In this document: in pieces, positions 24,559 to 37,900 of the stretch | Layout of the letters: each line of letters opens with the position of its first letter | Position numbering within the stretch: position 1 is the stretch's first letter | The notes under the pieces: generated by a model | What the model saw: only the letters and a program-made list of their open reading frames with translations | What the model was told of the DNA's origin: nothing | Databases searched by the model: none | Translations under genes and position numbers: made by a program | NCBI GenBank assembly: GCA_025667525.1 | Contig: CM046881.1 | Span: 27,415,580-27,479,579, forward strand | Length of the DNA stretch: 64,000 nucleotides | Origin: Glebionis coronaria | Taxonomy: Eukaryota > Streptophyta > Magnoliopsida > Asterales > Asteraceae | Direction: 5' to 3'

Positions 24559-26203
24559 GAAGAAGGATTATAAGACTGGAGCATTAAGGAAAATGAAAGG
24601 TATGACTTTCTTCCTATGACTAATGAAGAAGAGGCAGGTGAATCATGTGATGAAGTCTAACAACCAAAAATTCCAACTCCAACCCAAGGTTCGCCAACAA
24701 GTTCAAGTGAAGGAGAGCCTAAGACAAGAAACTTACAAGAGCTCTACGAGGTAACTGAAGAAATACCCCTTCTCTGTTTACACGCTGACTGTGAAACCTT
24801 GGTTTTTCAAGAGGCCATGAAAAGCAAGAAACGGAGACAAGCCATGGACAAGGAGATAAAGTCCATAGAAAAGAATGACACATGGGAGTTGAAAATCCTT
24901 CCAAAAGGCCAAAAGGCTATTGGAGTCAAGTAGGTATGCAAGGCCAAGAAGAAAGCCAAAGGCAAAGTGGAGAAGTACAAGGTAAGACTTGTGGTAAAAA
25001 GGCTACAAACAGAAGCGTGGGATAGACTACGAAGAGGTATTTTCTCCTGCTGCTCTCTTAGAAACTATAAGAATGATTATTGCTATTGTTGCTCAATATA
25101 GATGGAAAATCCACCAAATGGACGTGAAGTCAACATTTCTAAATTGAGTTCTAGAAAAAAACGTTTATGTAGAGCAACCAGAGGGATATATTGCCAAAGG
25201 GAAAGAAGGTGAAGTGCTTCGGTTGAAGAAGGCCTTATATGCTCTAAAGGAGGAACCTTGAGCTTGGAATACTAGAACTGACAAGTATTTCCAAGAACAT
25301 GATTTTAAAAAAATGTCTAAGTGAATATGAACTTTACATGAAATAAGACATATGACTTATGTCTTATTATTTTGGCATCAAAGTGAAGCAAACAGATGAA
25401 GGAATATTCATATGTCAAGAAAGATATGCCAAGAAGATACTGAAGAGGTTTGACATGGAAAAGTGCAATCCCGTTGGCACCCCCATTGAACACAAGGAAA
25501 AGCCTTCTAAGAATAATTGGTAAACTTAACTCTATTCAAGTGTCTCGTTGGAAGTTTGTGCTACTTGACATGTACAAGACCAAACATACTCTATGCAGTC
25601 AGATTAATTAGTCGTATCATGGAAGCGCTTACGTCAAAAAATTTAGAGATTGCGAAGAGGATCCTTTGTTATATCAAAGGTATTGTAGACTATGGCATGT
25701 TTTATTCAATAAGTGAAGACTTCAAGTTAGTTGGATATAACGAGAGTGACTAGGCTAGAAACAAAGACGATGGAAGAAGTAAATCAGGATTCCTATTCTT
25801 CCCGGGTAACAATGTGTTTACATGGTCTTCAAAGAAGCAACCTATAGTTACCTTGTCCAGCTGTGAAGCAGAGTACATAGCTGCAACATCATGTAAATGT
25901 CATGCACTTTAGCTCAGAAGTATGCTAAAGGAGATACACATGGAGCAAGAATATGCGACCGAGATCTACGTGGATAACAAGTCGGTTGTTGACTTAGCAA
26001 AAAATCCAGTTAACCATGTTCGGAGTAAGTATATAAACACTCGTTATCACTTTATTCGAGAGTACATTGCAAGGAAGGATGCTCAAGTGGTACATAGGAG
26101 GTCTGAAGATCAAGTTGCTGATATCTTTACCAAGCCGCTCAACGAGTGAGATTTCTCAAGACAAAGGTGATGCTTGGAGTCGGGAAATCAAGTTTAAGGG
26201 GGG
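24559..26203 (+). pseudogene. Copia reverse transcriptase and RNase H remnant
   Basis: The RT begins near 24780 (EAMKSKKRRQAMDKEIKSIE, NDTWEL) and continues through QMDVKSTFLN near 25110-25145 with several stops. Around 25340 about 45 residues of the family are missing, including the YVDD catalytic motif: the sequence passes from YELYMK directly to SYYFGIKVKQ. RNase H follows, with SSCEAEYIAA and the terminal ADIFTKPLNE at about 26120-26149. A polypurine tract (TTTAAGGGGGG, 26193-26203) precedes the 3' LTR. The remnant cannot give active RT. Confidence 0.88.
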
Positions 26204-26571
26204 TGTTAGATCGTAAACTTAATTTGGTCACTGAAAGCCTCACTGAAGGCCTGATTTCATACAAGAAGATTTTAGAAAGTTGAGGAAGGGTCTTATAAAA
26301 TATCTATGTAAAATATATCAAAGTTTGTAGAAAATAAGGGATAAGTCTGGTAGAAAATATATAAGAATGAAGTCGAAAATATCTAGAAAAGCATGGAAAT
26401 ATCCTGACCTAGGATGTTCCATGGATTACTATAAATAGTTGTTGTTTATAAGCATTTATAATAACTTACTAAGTATTGAAAAGTAGCAAAGTCGAGTAAT
26501 AAAAGTTACATTCCCTAAAACCTTATCTCTTCCTCTCATATAAGCCTAAAAGGACCCGTGTGTTTCCAACA
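26204..26571 (+). repeat. 3' LTR of the split Copia, copy 1
   Basis: It begins TGTTAGATCGTAAACTT and ends TTTCCAACA, 368 bp. It matches the 5' LTR at 42557-42914 closely, apart from a few short gaps. The next five bases are CAAAA, against CATAA before the 42557 LTR, consistent with one mutated target duplication. A run CTATAAATAG near 26431 could be its TATA box. Confidence 0.9.
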
Positions 26572-27815
26572 CAAAATTCAATTCTGGCGGGAATTATTAA
26601 GTCTCAGGGGACAACCATGAAGCAGAGTACGCCATATCACCCGCAAATGAACGGTCCGGTGGTGAATCAATATATGAGCTGCTTTGCGTCTCACGACCAA
26701 AATGAATGGGTGAAATGGTTGTGATGGGCCGTATATTGGCTCAATACTTTGTATCACTCGCCTATTCGCATAACTCCTTTTTGGGTGTTATACGACTGCG
26801 ATCCACCAAATTTGATTACTTACAATCAAGGTACGACCCTCACTCTTGAGGTAGATCAGTATTTACACGAGAGGGAACAAATTTTAGAGAATGTATGATG
26901 AAAGAACGCACCAATGGAAAATGGAGGGATGTCTCATTTGAAACTAGTGAATTATGATGTAAACGAGACGAGACAGCTTGTGAGCTATTCGAGGTCGACT
27001 CGTAAGCTACTCAAAATTGACTTAATTTACACGAGTCGAGCTCGAGCTATTCGAGTATATTTTCGAGCCAAGTTTAATACTTGGCTCAAGTAGCTCGCGA
27101 GCCTTAACGAACTTTGGATAAATAACAATTTTACCCTTTCATATACATATACTTCTTAATTTTTATGCAAATCGAGTTGAGCCGAACTTTTTATGCCGAG
27201 TATTTATTGAGTTCCAAGCCTTATATGTAAACATAATCGAGCTCGAGTCGAGCTTCAAGCTCGAGTTTATATAACGAGTCAAGATCGAGCTCAATATTTA
27301 AAGCTCGTTCGAGCTCGAGCCGAGTTTCGAGCTCGAGTTTTGGTATTCGAGTTGTGCTCGATCTTGATAGTACTCGACTCGTTTACACCTCTATTTGTGA
27401 TATGGTTTTCTTAATGTTGTGTCAGTACCTTCAAATGTCGGTGGTTTGACCAGCCAATCATAAGTTAGCTCCGCGGTTCTTTGGTCATTATGAAGTTGTG
27501 GAAAGAATCGAAGAGGGAAAGGTGGACTAGATGTTGAACTTGCCTCATACCTTGGAAATTCATTCGTTTTTTCATGTGTCTCGGCTTAATAATATGATTG
27601 GGGACAACTAGGTGTAGTCATGTTTGCTTGATGCTTCTACGAATGAGCCTGTAATGAAGCTAGACAAGAAGTTGGGGACCCGTGAAGTAGAAGGGCAACA
27701 AGAGGTGTTGATCTCGTAGAAGGGGCCGCTAAAGAAGCTACTTGTGAAATCTTTGAGCTAATTCAACATCAGTTTCAGTTTTCACCGGACAAGGTGGTTT
27801 TTCAGGCGGGAGTGA
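26572..27815 (+). pseudogene. Degenerate chromovirus integrase C-terminal half with chromodomain, copy 1
   Basis: Integrase sequence resumes right after the Copia LTR with QFWRELL, then STPYHPQMNG and NEWVKWL. A MITE (about 26956-27389) interrupts it. It continues with KLAPRFFGHYEVVERI (a GPY/F module), HSFFHVSRLNN and a decayed chromodomain-like tail ending near 27810. Stops occur throughout. Its N-terminal half, up to the identical Copia insertion point, is seen at 42105-42556 in the duplicate. The style is closest to Reina/CRM-type chromoviruses, which I hold only loosely. Confidence 0.8.
26956..27389. mobile_element. MITE rich in GAGCTCGA words
   Basis: The ends read GATGTAAACGAGACGAG and, inverted, AGGTGTAAACGAGTCGAG, giving imperfect terminal inverted repeats of about 17 bp. 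The interior is packed with CGAGCTCGAG-type palindromes. It splits the degenerate chromovirus integrase, whose frame continues on the far side. I found no clear target duplication. The right two thirds recur at 47447-47735. Confidence 0.65.
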
Positions 27816-28328
27816 TGATATGAATCATTGGGGCCAAGTTTACAAGCGCAAGAGTAGAAGGGGCTAATCGCCACTAACTTAATGGTTAATTATGTTACTT
27901 TTTGTTTAGGGCATCCACAATGGTAATATGTGGCGTACACATAATTACAAGTTAATATAAGTACAATCCATTGTGAACTTGTGTTTGTACACACATATTT
28001 AATTGGTGATGAAGAGTTAAAAGTACTATTTTTAGAAAGAATATTCTTCCCATCGGGTGTCATTGAACTCAAGTTTGTAAGTTTATGGGTTGTATGTGTC
28101 ATTGTATTGCACCAAGAAAAACTTGGTGCATTGAGGATGACCTTAGTTTACATAATAATTAATATGCCGTATATTAGGGAGATTACGTTAGGGTTTTGAT
28201 CATCGAAATTTCTAGTTTTGTTTTGTTCTTGTTTGTAGGATAGTCTTTTTATTTATCAATTTATCTTCAAGTATCCGAATATAGTTGCTTATTGTCTCAA
28301 TTCATTGTTATCAATTTGGCTCTTATCA
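27816..28328 (+). repeat. Probable 3' LTR of the degenerate chromovirus, copy 1, with a MITE inside
   Basis: The purine-rich GGCGGGAGTGA comes right after the chromodomain remnant and precedes TGATATGAATCATTG, a plausible LTR start. CTCTTATCA at 28328 is a plausible end. The MITE at 27909-28142 lies within. No second LTR is in the window, so the limits are inferred from position and the TG..CA ends only. Confidence 0.45.
27909..28142. mobile_element. Tourist-like (PIF/Harbinger-type) MITE, copy 1
   Basis: The ends read GGGCATCCACAATGG and, inverted, GGTCATCCTCAATGC. It is flanked by TTA on both sides (27906-27908, 28143-28145), the 3-bp duplication typical of PIF/Harbinger. It is 234 bp. The duplicate at 48253-48515 is 263 bp. 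Small ORFs crossing it are not genes. Confidence 0.8.
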
Positions 28329-28785
28329 GTGATTCCATCTCCTAAATGAGTTGTCAAAGCAAGCACAGATCAGAAATGTGCGAGAAATAACATATTTTTG
28401 AGAAATAACATATTGTGAAACTTTATCAAGGTTGTTTGTTCTTTGCATATTATGCGTGACACAACACAAATACATATGCTTTTATACAAAAAGAATCACA
28501 TCACAAGATGGTCATATATACAACTGTCAAAGTTTTGGAACTTTATAAATGAAATCTGGGTTAAAGCCATGTAAATAGTTACGTACTACGTAGTATTTTA
28601 TAATTAAATATCTGTTAAATGTCAGTATGTTTGAATAGATGCCATGAGAGTGGGTGACTGCATATTAGGCTCATAGTTGTCTAGATATGCCGTCTCAATA
28701 TGCTCACAATAAATAATTCAACAGAATAATGGCTAGTTAGATAATTGCCGTAAGAAAACTGATATCCGAACGTAAGAACATTGAA

Positions 28786-28912
28786 AACCATGTAGAGAAG
28801 AAGCAGCTGGCGACGACAAAGGTTAGTCCTTTTTCTACTGCCATTTCAAGGAGACATAAACCCGATGCTTCAACTTACAAATATACTTTACTCCCAAGGC
28901 TTATCGATCAAG
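28786..28912 (+). pseudogene. UGT first-exon fragment, copy 1
   Basis: Reading from about 28822, the frame gives [18 protein letters not shown] and a following NILYSQG, the conserved N-terminal strand and helix of UGT76-type enzymes. Asp replaces the catalytic His (QGD instead of QGH). The ATG at about 28790 is followed directly by a stop in its frame. Homology ends near 28912 and runs into non-UGT sequence, so only the first 45 or so codons survive. The same fragment, slightly longer, is at 49165-49300. Confidence 0.8.
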
Positions 28913-29636
28913 ATGGGCCGTAATATTAAAGTGCTTTAATGAACTCACAGTCGTAAAGTCCTTAAGCCAGTTTTGACAAGTCTAAAGTAACTATATAATA
29001 ATGCAAATGAGCACGTATTGTGTATTTCTAGGAAAGTATAGTTGCTCGACTGGACCCAATTTGAAAGTGAAAGGCACTTGAGGTTTTAACATCGGTATCG
29101 ACTTGAATGGACCCAATTCTAGTGACTGAATTTCATCCACATACTACAACGCTTGGAACCAGATAAGTATCATGTAAAAAGAAGAGTTCTTCCTGTTAAT
29201 CATTCATGCTTTGAACCTGCCTGGCCATGGAGAACTGTGGAGACGGTACTAGAACACAGCGGAGAGTAGTATTGTTTCCGCTACCATTCCAAGGTCATAT
29301 AAATCCTATGCTTCAGCTGGCAAACATTCTTTACACTCATGGTTTTAAGATAACCGTCATACACGCCGAATATAACTCTCCCAATTATTCAAACTACCCT
29401 CACATCACCTTCAAGCCCATCAAGGACAGCTTTTCCGAGATCGCACATGAGTTGGGTACTAATCCAGATGCTAGTTATTTTCTTAACTACCTAAATAGAA
29501 GCTGTGTAGATTCGTTTAGGGAATGTCTCTCTGGGTTGTTGGATAAGGAAGCAGTTGCGTGTTTGATTACAGATTCTGGATTTTACTTTACGCAAGCAGT
29601 GGCTGATGAGCTTAAACTCCCACGGATGGCACTCAG

Positions 29637-30435
29637 TGAAAGTTTATGGACTTAAAATTAATAGTCGTGAGATAGGATCGAACTCGGGATCACGGGATTG
29701 CACACATAACGTAAAGGGTTAATTTATTTATTAAATATATTTCATATATATTTATTAAATCAAACCAAAGCTTAACTAACGATCGTTGGTAAATAAAAGT
29801 TAAGTTATAACGACCGTTATGGAATTAAATAGAAACTAAAAGAAGGAAAACGGAAAAGTTCCGGAAGCCCTAATTGGGCCTTATGGGGCGTCGGCCTAAA
29901 GGAGGAAAAAGGAAGGAGGAAAGATTTTCTTTCCTAATTGGTGTTTAGCTTGGAGAACAAGTTTTGTCAAGCCTATATAAACATCCAAAGCCTTCATAAT
30001 TTTTCACCCATCACTCTCTCTTTCTTAGCTATAAGTCACCATCCAAACACCCCCTTATTTAGGGTTTTGGTTTTCGACTTTTCTATTTAAACTATATCTA
30101 GTCCTAGTCCCTCTCTAGGGTTATTGGGTAGATATTCCATAAGCGTTGAAGCTCGGTTTGTTCGTGCTAGACTCACGGTTAACTCGCCGTATTACGTGTG
30201 TACAAGAGCGTGATATAGTCTTACTTTAGACTATATTCTTGGTGGTGTTCGTGATCAACCCTAGTTGCCGTTTGTTCCGTCGTCTTGTGGATCTTGCTAG
30301 GATAAAGGTATGTAACCCTAATCTTGATTAATTATAATTGTGTTAAATTAATGATCTTATTAATTTGCTTCCGCTGTGTGTTCTTTGATCCATATTAGGG
30401 TTTTGAATAATTGTTATGAACTATATAAACCTACA
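29637..30435 (+). repeat. 5' LTR of the LARD-like element
   Basis: It starts TGAAAGTTTATGG and ends TAAACCTACA. A TATATAA box at 29974-29980 sits in GCCTATATAAACATCC and probably drives transcription. The R/U5 part would begin about 30 bp later. The primer site follows at 30437. Confidence 0.93.
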
Positions 30436-33400
30436 GTGGTATCAGAGAGCTGTTTTAACATGATTATAATTATCAAGATCTAAAGTTTTTTAACTAATAT
30501 TGATTTGTGTTAAAAATTACATGTTGTTTTTTAGGTTTTATAAAAATTGGGGTTTTGTTTTTATTGTTTTTTTTATAAATTTTTTTTTTGTAAACCCTAA
30601 AATTACATGGTAATTAACTTTAGATGTATGCATAAATTAATAGTTATGTCATGTATGGTTACGATCCGTAGTGATTTAATTAATTGTTAAGTGATTTGGG
30701 TGGAATTTTGATGAATTGCATGATTAATTGTTATGTTGTGTAAATTCATGTTTCGATCCGTAGAGATTTAATTGTTAAGTTATGTGGGAGATCCGTGATA
30801 AACATGCATGTTTTTCATGGATCATATGTTTTATGTGGTAATTGTTACGTTTTTTTGCTACATGCTTTATTTGATTCAATAAATCTAAAATTAGGGAAGA
30901 CTTTTATATGAATATAAAAACCTAGATTTGTTATTATTTATTGAATAAATCGTAGGCATGTGGCTATTTGATTTATTTATTGCACATATAAATTGTTATT
31001 ATGTGTTTATGATTTAGTTTTTTTTTACCTACTTGTTTTCATACGTTTTGTTTTAATTGTATGTTGTAAACAAGGGTAATTTTTACAAGAAAAATTAATA
31101 TGGACTAAATCATATCAAAATAAATGAATTGTTTTGAGATCTAAATTACATATGATTTGCGTTGATTAGAATTGCAGTAGCAACTTAACGGCCTACTCAA
31201 TTTTGACAAACTATAAAGTGGGTATAAACGCACCGCTGGTCATGTACCCGGTTAAGGAAGGAGGTGTTATGCTTCAGCGCTGACCAAATTCCCGGCTCGC
31301 CTGAGCGTCAAAATTGGAATTACCTACGGTTGTTATTGGTATAATTCTTTAAGGTTGATTTAACTACATTAATTCACATCCGAAACACAATGAATAAGGT
31401 TATTGCTTTGTGCTTTAGCTAAGTTCTAGAAAAAGTACGGTGTGAATTTAGTTGTGTGTAAAATTTTTAATTGGTTTAACCAATACCTCAACTTGCAAAT
31501 ATATGATGAACTTTTAGTCTCACCAAAAAGTTTAACGTTTTATTAAACTTATGTTATGGAGATGTATGCATGCTTCTCCATACATGATTTTGACACCAAA
31601 ATCTATACCCTAAAATTTAAGTCATATGCCCTCTAATTGACGAACACTTGAAGTTACAATTGTCGTCATATAAGATATCGGACGATGTTGTAATGGAGAG
31701 AAAACTTCATGACTGAATAAGATTGCACATGAAGGTTTTACGTTCTTTAGATTAGTCGACTTAATTGAGTTACTCAGTGAAATCTGGAAACTTAAGGCAT
31801 AAAGAAGGGATGAAACATGTTTACAATGCAAAATGACTTTTGGCAATGTAAATCCCTTAAATGTCTAGAAATTGCAAATTTGTTTGTCAATTATTGTTCG
31901 ACAAGTTACCATCTTGAATACTTTCATTGCTAGCAGATCAACTGATGTGATGAAATTATGTCAATTTGGATTCTAGTTTTCAAGGAAAATACTATGGTTA
32001 TTATTACCGGGGTAATTTTATTTTCTTGAATGGTATTATGAAAAATACTAAAATTGAATTTTGTAAATTCTTTTGCAAATGGATTAATGCAACGTTACAC
32101 CGTAAACATGGTTTATTCATTTATTGATCTACAAACCGTATGGTTGAGGATAGAGTCAATTTACAAATGAAAGATAAACCTAAAACTCTTTTTCATGAGT
32201 AAAGAAGGAGTAATAAGGATTTTAGAAATGTCAAATTCAAATCTATAACTCATAGCAAATTTTAATAGTTAAGAAAAGTGCATATTTTGAGTTATTAAAG
32301 TTACCCTAATTGGTTATAAGGCAAACTAGCATATTTGGCTAGTAGTTGTGCTTTGACCATTTATAGGCACTACATACCATTGTGGGGTTGGTAGACCTAT
32401 TAAGGAAGAAATTGCATGTCAAGTCTTTCAAGTTAAAAGCATTTGATGGATAAGTCATCATTTACGAAGTAGAGTACACTCTTAAACACTATAAGTAATT
32501 GTTACGGATGTGTTTTTAAAAAGTGTAAGAAAGTAAACACAACACTAATTATTTTCACCGGTCATGAAACATTTTCAATGTTGTCAAGTTTAGTGGGAGA
32601 ATTGTGTTGTATTACTGATTTTGAGTCTATTAAAACATTCTCTAATTCAGTGGGAGTTACAAGCCTTGTTGTCTTGGTAATAACCCATATTATCTTTAGT
32701 ATGTTCTAAAATAATTGCTTTCGAATTGTTGACACTAATATCTTTAAAGATAGTTATGTACTGATTCTTGTTGATTAAGTGGTTCTACATCTACTTGTAA
32801 AAGCTAATATATGTGGCACAATCATATTTTGTATAGACGAACGTTAGACGTGATGTTTATCTTATATATGAGGTTGTTCCATGCACAAGTGGGAGAAATG
32901 AACATTGTGTGCAAGAAACAACTCATAAAGATATGATTCTCTTGTCTTTAAGATAAGAGACTAACAATCTAATTAATATTTAGATCATGTGTCAATATGA
33001 TTAAAAGACTACTTAAAAGTATATATATCATTCACTTTAAGAAACACTTGTTGTTTTGATTTAGTCATGTAAGAGCTTGGACTAAATTGTAAACTAAAGG
33101 GTAAAATATCCACATGTCGTAAGATCGGGCGTGGAATGTTTTGAAGTTTCTTAAAATGGACTAATTCCTGGAATTACATAAGATACATAAAGTAATCTTA
33201 TACTACTAATGAAACCTAGTGGTGTTCATATAATAGTATAGGAGTGAATTAACTTGAAAAGATGAATGAAACCTAGTGGTGTTCATGATTTACTTTAGTT
33301 ATACATGTTTATGATTTATTGAATAAAGTCACAAACATAAAATCTTGGAAGACGTATAATATAAAGTAAGACGTTAATGTATTGTCTCTATTTCACTAAA

Positions 33401-36385
33401 GACATATACATGTAACGTGTAATGGACTTATAACTTTTATGAAGTGACTTTGTATTAAAAGTACTTGAGTTATAAAGCATGCAAAATGGTTAGGAAATCT
33501 ATTATACCATTAAGATGATTTAGTTGGTATATAGGTAAGCCTAAAGATATATATTTATCTTAAATATTGTTAAGATTGACTTACAATATTTCCCTAAATG
33601 AAATACATCATTGTTATGGTATGTTCATTAGGAGAATCAAAATTGTCAATATAATGGTGATGGTTGATTCAAGATAACTATATCTTCCTTTAATCCAAAA
33701 GAAATCAAGGTTAGAAAGTTGAGTATGACTTGATCTAAGAAGATTAATAAGATACCATTATATATGGAATGTGATGAATCACATTATATCTTAAATGAAG
33801 TTCGGATTTTGCTAAACTACTTATGAAGTGGATTGTTTAGAAAATAAAGGGTATGGAACTGTCATTGTGTTTTGTAATGTCCCATATAGATAACGTTGGA
33901 GTGTTGATCTATTTGCTATGTATTTAAAGAGTAATTTTAAGTTACTAAAAGCAAGTGGGAGTTTTGATCTTGAAAGATAAAATTACAAAATACATGATCT
34001 TCTAAAATACACTAGTAATTATCGGTAGGCGTGTAAATGCTAAACCTCGAGATAAAGGAATTTATGTCATAGGTCCGCAAGGATATCTCGGGTATTTGAT
34101 TTGTATGCTGAGAATTATGAGTTACAAATAATTGTTGTGATTTGTTACCAAATATTGTTTTGGGTAAACTACTCATACTATGATTGTTATAGATGTTGTC
34201 CAACAAGATAATCAAAATTCGGTTTTGGGTTATCTTAAATAGTTTGACTAGAAATTGAAGATGAGTTTCGTCAAAGGAAGAAAAACGCCAATTGTAGTGG
34301 TTTAATCTTTGTGTCGAAATTATATGGACAAAATTGTACACATATTTAATGTATGTATTATGAATAGATTATTAATCACACTTAAGTAATTAATTGTGAT
34401 TAAGTATTCTTTCCTAAACACATTAAATATATAAAGATTTTGATGGTCATATTTTAAATTGACAAATTTGGATATGTATGAACTATTTCTTGAATGACTA
34501 CTTGAGAAAGGACTTAAGTAATCGAAATGAGTTTATTACTTCAAAAATAAATGTTTGGAAAAGTACAAAATGCAATTATCCATGAATGAATAAAAGCATG
34601 CATCTAGGAGATTATTCTTATGTTTAATTTGAAATCCAAGATTGGATTTAAATTTGAATAAGATGATTTCTGAGTATTCCTAAAAGCTAGTGGGAGTATT
34701 ATGGTTATTTTCTTAAATTATAAGTGTCAAATAGACATGTAAGAAAGTAAGATTTCATTCAAATTAAATGTTGATTTGGTTTAGATTTGAGATGAAACTT
34801 TACTTTGAAGATTTAGAAAATAAGATATACATAACCTTGGAACAAATAAATTTATTTATTTATGCGGTGGAAATACAACGTAATATGCCATGTAGTAAGT
34901 TTACGTAGATATTTAGGACATGAAGAAATCTAAATCTGGTTTGAGAAATTTTCATGTGTGTCGCGTTGTATTTATATCATGCTTAAAATACATGATGATT
35001 TGAATATATTAATCTATCTAAAAGTTATTAAATAACTTGTGTAATGAATATTCTGAAGGAATATGTTTGGAAATAGAATAACATCCTAAATCTTGGATCG
35101 GCTTCCATATTCTATAGAGGAATAATTTGTCAATCGTTGTGCAAATTATCATAGCCAACAAACTTGAAGGTTTTGGTTGGAATCAAACATTACATAATAG
35201 ATATTAATGGTAACGTATTTATATCTTTTATGACAAGTTGTAAAACTAGAAAAGATATAATTGAGGTAACACTCAATATTAGTCATGGGATCTTTGGAGA
35301 TGACATGTTGATTAAAGTTGCATTATACATTAAAGAATTAGAATACTTTGAACTTCAAATGTGTTTTGGAAGTTTAGGAAATTGGTGATCAAGGATGTTT
35401 CGCAATTTTGATACTATGTGGCAATATCAAATTATTTGAATGCACATGTACAAGAGTTTCAATGAGTTGAATTCTTGAAGAAAGTATTCTTAAAATTTCA
35501 ATAGGTCAAGATTGGTTATTTTATGCTTCGCCAAACAAGTATGAATGTCATTACTAGAGGCATGACGCATGTACCAATTTTATGCATTGATCTATTTTTA
35601 GTATTTGGATAAAGGATGTAAGACATTATTGAATTGATGAAATAAAGATTGGATCTTGTTTATTTTTCTGTTATTTGATTTTGTATCCTATTTTACATGT
35701 TTTAATCCATGAGCATTATGATGTTTCTAAATGTCCGTTGTCGATTAATAATATGGGAGTATTATTTAATTAAGACAATTCAAAATAGCGACAGAGTATA
35801 CTTGAAAGTATATTGGTCAATTTTGGATGATATTTGATGGATCAAATATTGGACTTATCCCAACTATATGATTTTACTTTATGGATCTTTGTCATCAAGT
35901 AAATCATAAATAGTTATCCTTAGACCTGAGATACCAGGAAACTGTCGTGGATCTAGTGCATTTCTGTGGAATAATCTAACGCTAAACGTAACTGGTAGCT
36001 ATAAGGATTATTTCCGGAAGTGTTGCAAAGTTCATAAGTTTTGCTTGTAGTCAAAATGGGATTCGTTTCCTTCAAAATTTATTTTGAAGAATAATACAGC
36101 TGGGCCCCTCGGGGGAGTAGTAAGATATTTGTGCGGCCGCACCCAAATTTGTTTTGGTGATCTTGTTATATCCATAAACGAGAAACAGAATGGTTAATGA
36201 AAGGAATGACTTAGATCCATATCCTTATTAACGATGTATTTGAAATGAAAGGATAATAATAATGATTTAATCATTAAAAGGTTCTTGTCCAGGAGACCTT
36301 ACCCGGTTTGTACTAGTGACATTGCTAGTGTAACTAGACGCTAGTCAATGTGATCACGATATTAGAATTTTGTCCAAGTGGGAGC

Positions 36386-37184
36386 TGAAAGTTTATGGAC
36401 TTAAAATTAATAGTCGTGAGATAGGATCGAACTCGGGATCACGGGATTGCACACATAACGTAAAGGGTTAATTTATTTATTAAATATATTTCATATATAT
36501 TTATTAAATCAAACCAAAGCTTAACTAACGATCGTTGATAAATAAAAGTTAAGTTATAACGACCGTTATGGAATTAAATAGAAACTAAAAGAAGGAAAAC
36601 AGAAAAGTTCCGGAAGCCCTAATTGGGCCTTATGGGGCGTCGGCCTAAAGGAGGAAAAAGGAAGGAGGAAAGATTTTCTTTCCTAATTGGTGTTTAGCTT
36701 GGAGAACAAGTTTTGTCAAGCCTATATAAACATCCAAAGCCTTCATAATTTTTCACCCATCCCTCTCTCTTTCTTAGCTATAAGTCGCCGGCCAAACACC
36801 CCCTTATTTAGGGTTTTGGTTTTCGACTTTTCTATTTAAACTATATCTAGTCCTAGTCCCTCTCTAGGGTTATTGGGTAGATATTCCATAAGCGTTGAAG
36901 CTCGGTTTGTTCGTGCTAGACTCACGGTTAACTCGCCGTATTACGTGTGTACAAGAGCGTGATATAGTCTTACTTTAGACTATATTCTTGGTGGTGTTCG
37001 TGATCAACCCTAGTTGCCGTTTGTTCCGTCGTCTTGTGGATCTTGCTAGGATAAAGGTATGTAACCCTAATCTTGATTAATTATAATTGTGTTAAATTAA
37101 TGATCTTGTTAATTTGCTTCCGCTGTGTGTTCTTTGATCCATATTAGGGTTTTGAATAATTGTTATGAACTATATAAACCTACA
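36386..37184 (+). repeat. 3' LTR of the LARD-like element
   Basis: It is 799 bp, the same length as the 5' LTR, with about seven substitutions. These are clustered partly near 36786-36791 (CGCCGGCC in place of CACCATCC). It ends ACCTACA and is followed by the target duplication CTCAG, where UGT exon 1 resumes. Confidence 0.93.
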
Positions 37185-37900
37185 CTCAGGACAAGCTGTC
37201 TTGCTCTTGTCCTAGCTTATGGAGCTCTACCGTTTTACTCGAATAAGGATTGCTTTAAACTTACAAAAGAAGGTTTCATTCATTTCATTCTATATCCTAG
37301 CTTCATATATAGTTGTATTATACAATACCAAAACGACTCCTAAATATTATCCTCTATTGTATTTGTTTTGTTTATTGTATGACTTGTCAGATTTGTCAAC
37401 ATGCTGTCTAAATAATGCTAATTTGAAAATAAGATCATCAGACAAATCTAAAGTGTACAAATGTCGATTCTTTATACTACGTAACTTTTAAGCTACCCAG
37501 CAATAATAATTGAGCTCATGATCAGTGATTCAGTGGTAGTAAAAGGGTTGGTCACTTGGTCAAGCTAAATACTTTTTCTTAATCTCTTTTGACGTTTCAT
37601 AAGATTCATATATCTGTAATACATATATTAGCATTGTGGCTATGGTTTCATAGCTGGTATACTTAAGTACTCTGGGGTTTGATTTTTTCAGATTCGGATT
37701 TTGAAGCGCAAGTGCCTGAATATCCACTTTTGAAATTCAAAGACATAGCAAAGATAACAACCAACCCACAAGGTTATGGAGATTTTGTCACCAACATGTT
37801 TAATAATATGAAGGCGTCAAAAGGGATCATTTGGAACACCTTCAAAGAACTTGAAGAGTCTTCACTAGAAACTATCTCCCAAGATTATCCGGTCCCAAGC

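Larger units (their letters stand above)
12503..26571 (+). mobile_element. Decayed Copia element (right part), split by a Tekay insertion
   Basis: Pieces at 12503-14613 and 24559-26571 form one Copia element in plus orientation, from mid-gag to the 3' LTR. The two pieces join without loss once the chromovirus at 14614-24553 and one TCGAT copy are removed. The missing 5' LTR and gag start have their duplicate at 42557-43093. The frame seen there (ending ENS) resumes here at SDAQRVDLQKAR, allowing for a one-base loss. The element lies in a degenerate chromovirus integrase (26572 onward). Confidence 0.85.
29637..37184 (+). mobile_element. Large non-coding LTR element (LARD-like) in UGT exon 1
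   Basis: LTRs of 799 bp at 29637-30435 and 36386-37184 flank 5.95 kb of internal DNA. The target duplication is CTCAG (29632-29636, 37185-37189). A primer site TGGTATCAGAG follows the left LTR at 30437, and a purine tract (CAAGTGGGAGC, 36375-36385) precedes the right one, so it runs in plus orientation. The interior is AT-rich and shows no ORF above about 110 codons and no recognisable gag or pol motif. It must move using another element's proteins. The LTRs differ at about seven positions by eye (under 1%). Length and lack of coding fit a large retrotransposon derivative. The parent family is unknown, with a Copia-like primer site and PPT. Confidence 0.9.

Noticed and set aside
27981..28199. 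72-codon ORF, repeated at about 48426-48611
   Set aside because: It crosses a MITE end and is not conserved in length between the duplicated copies.
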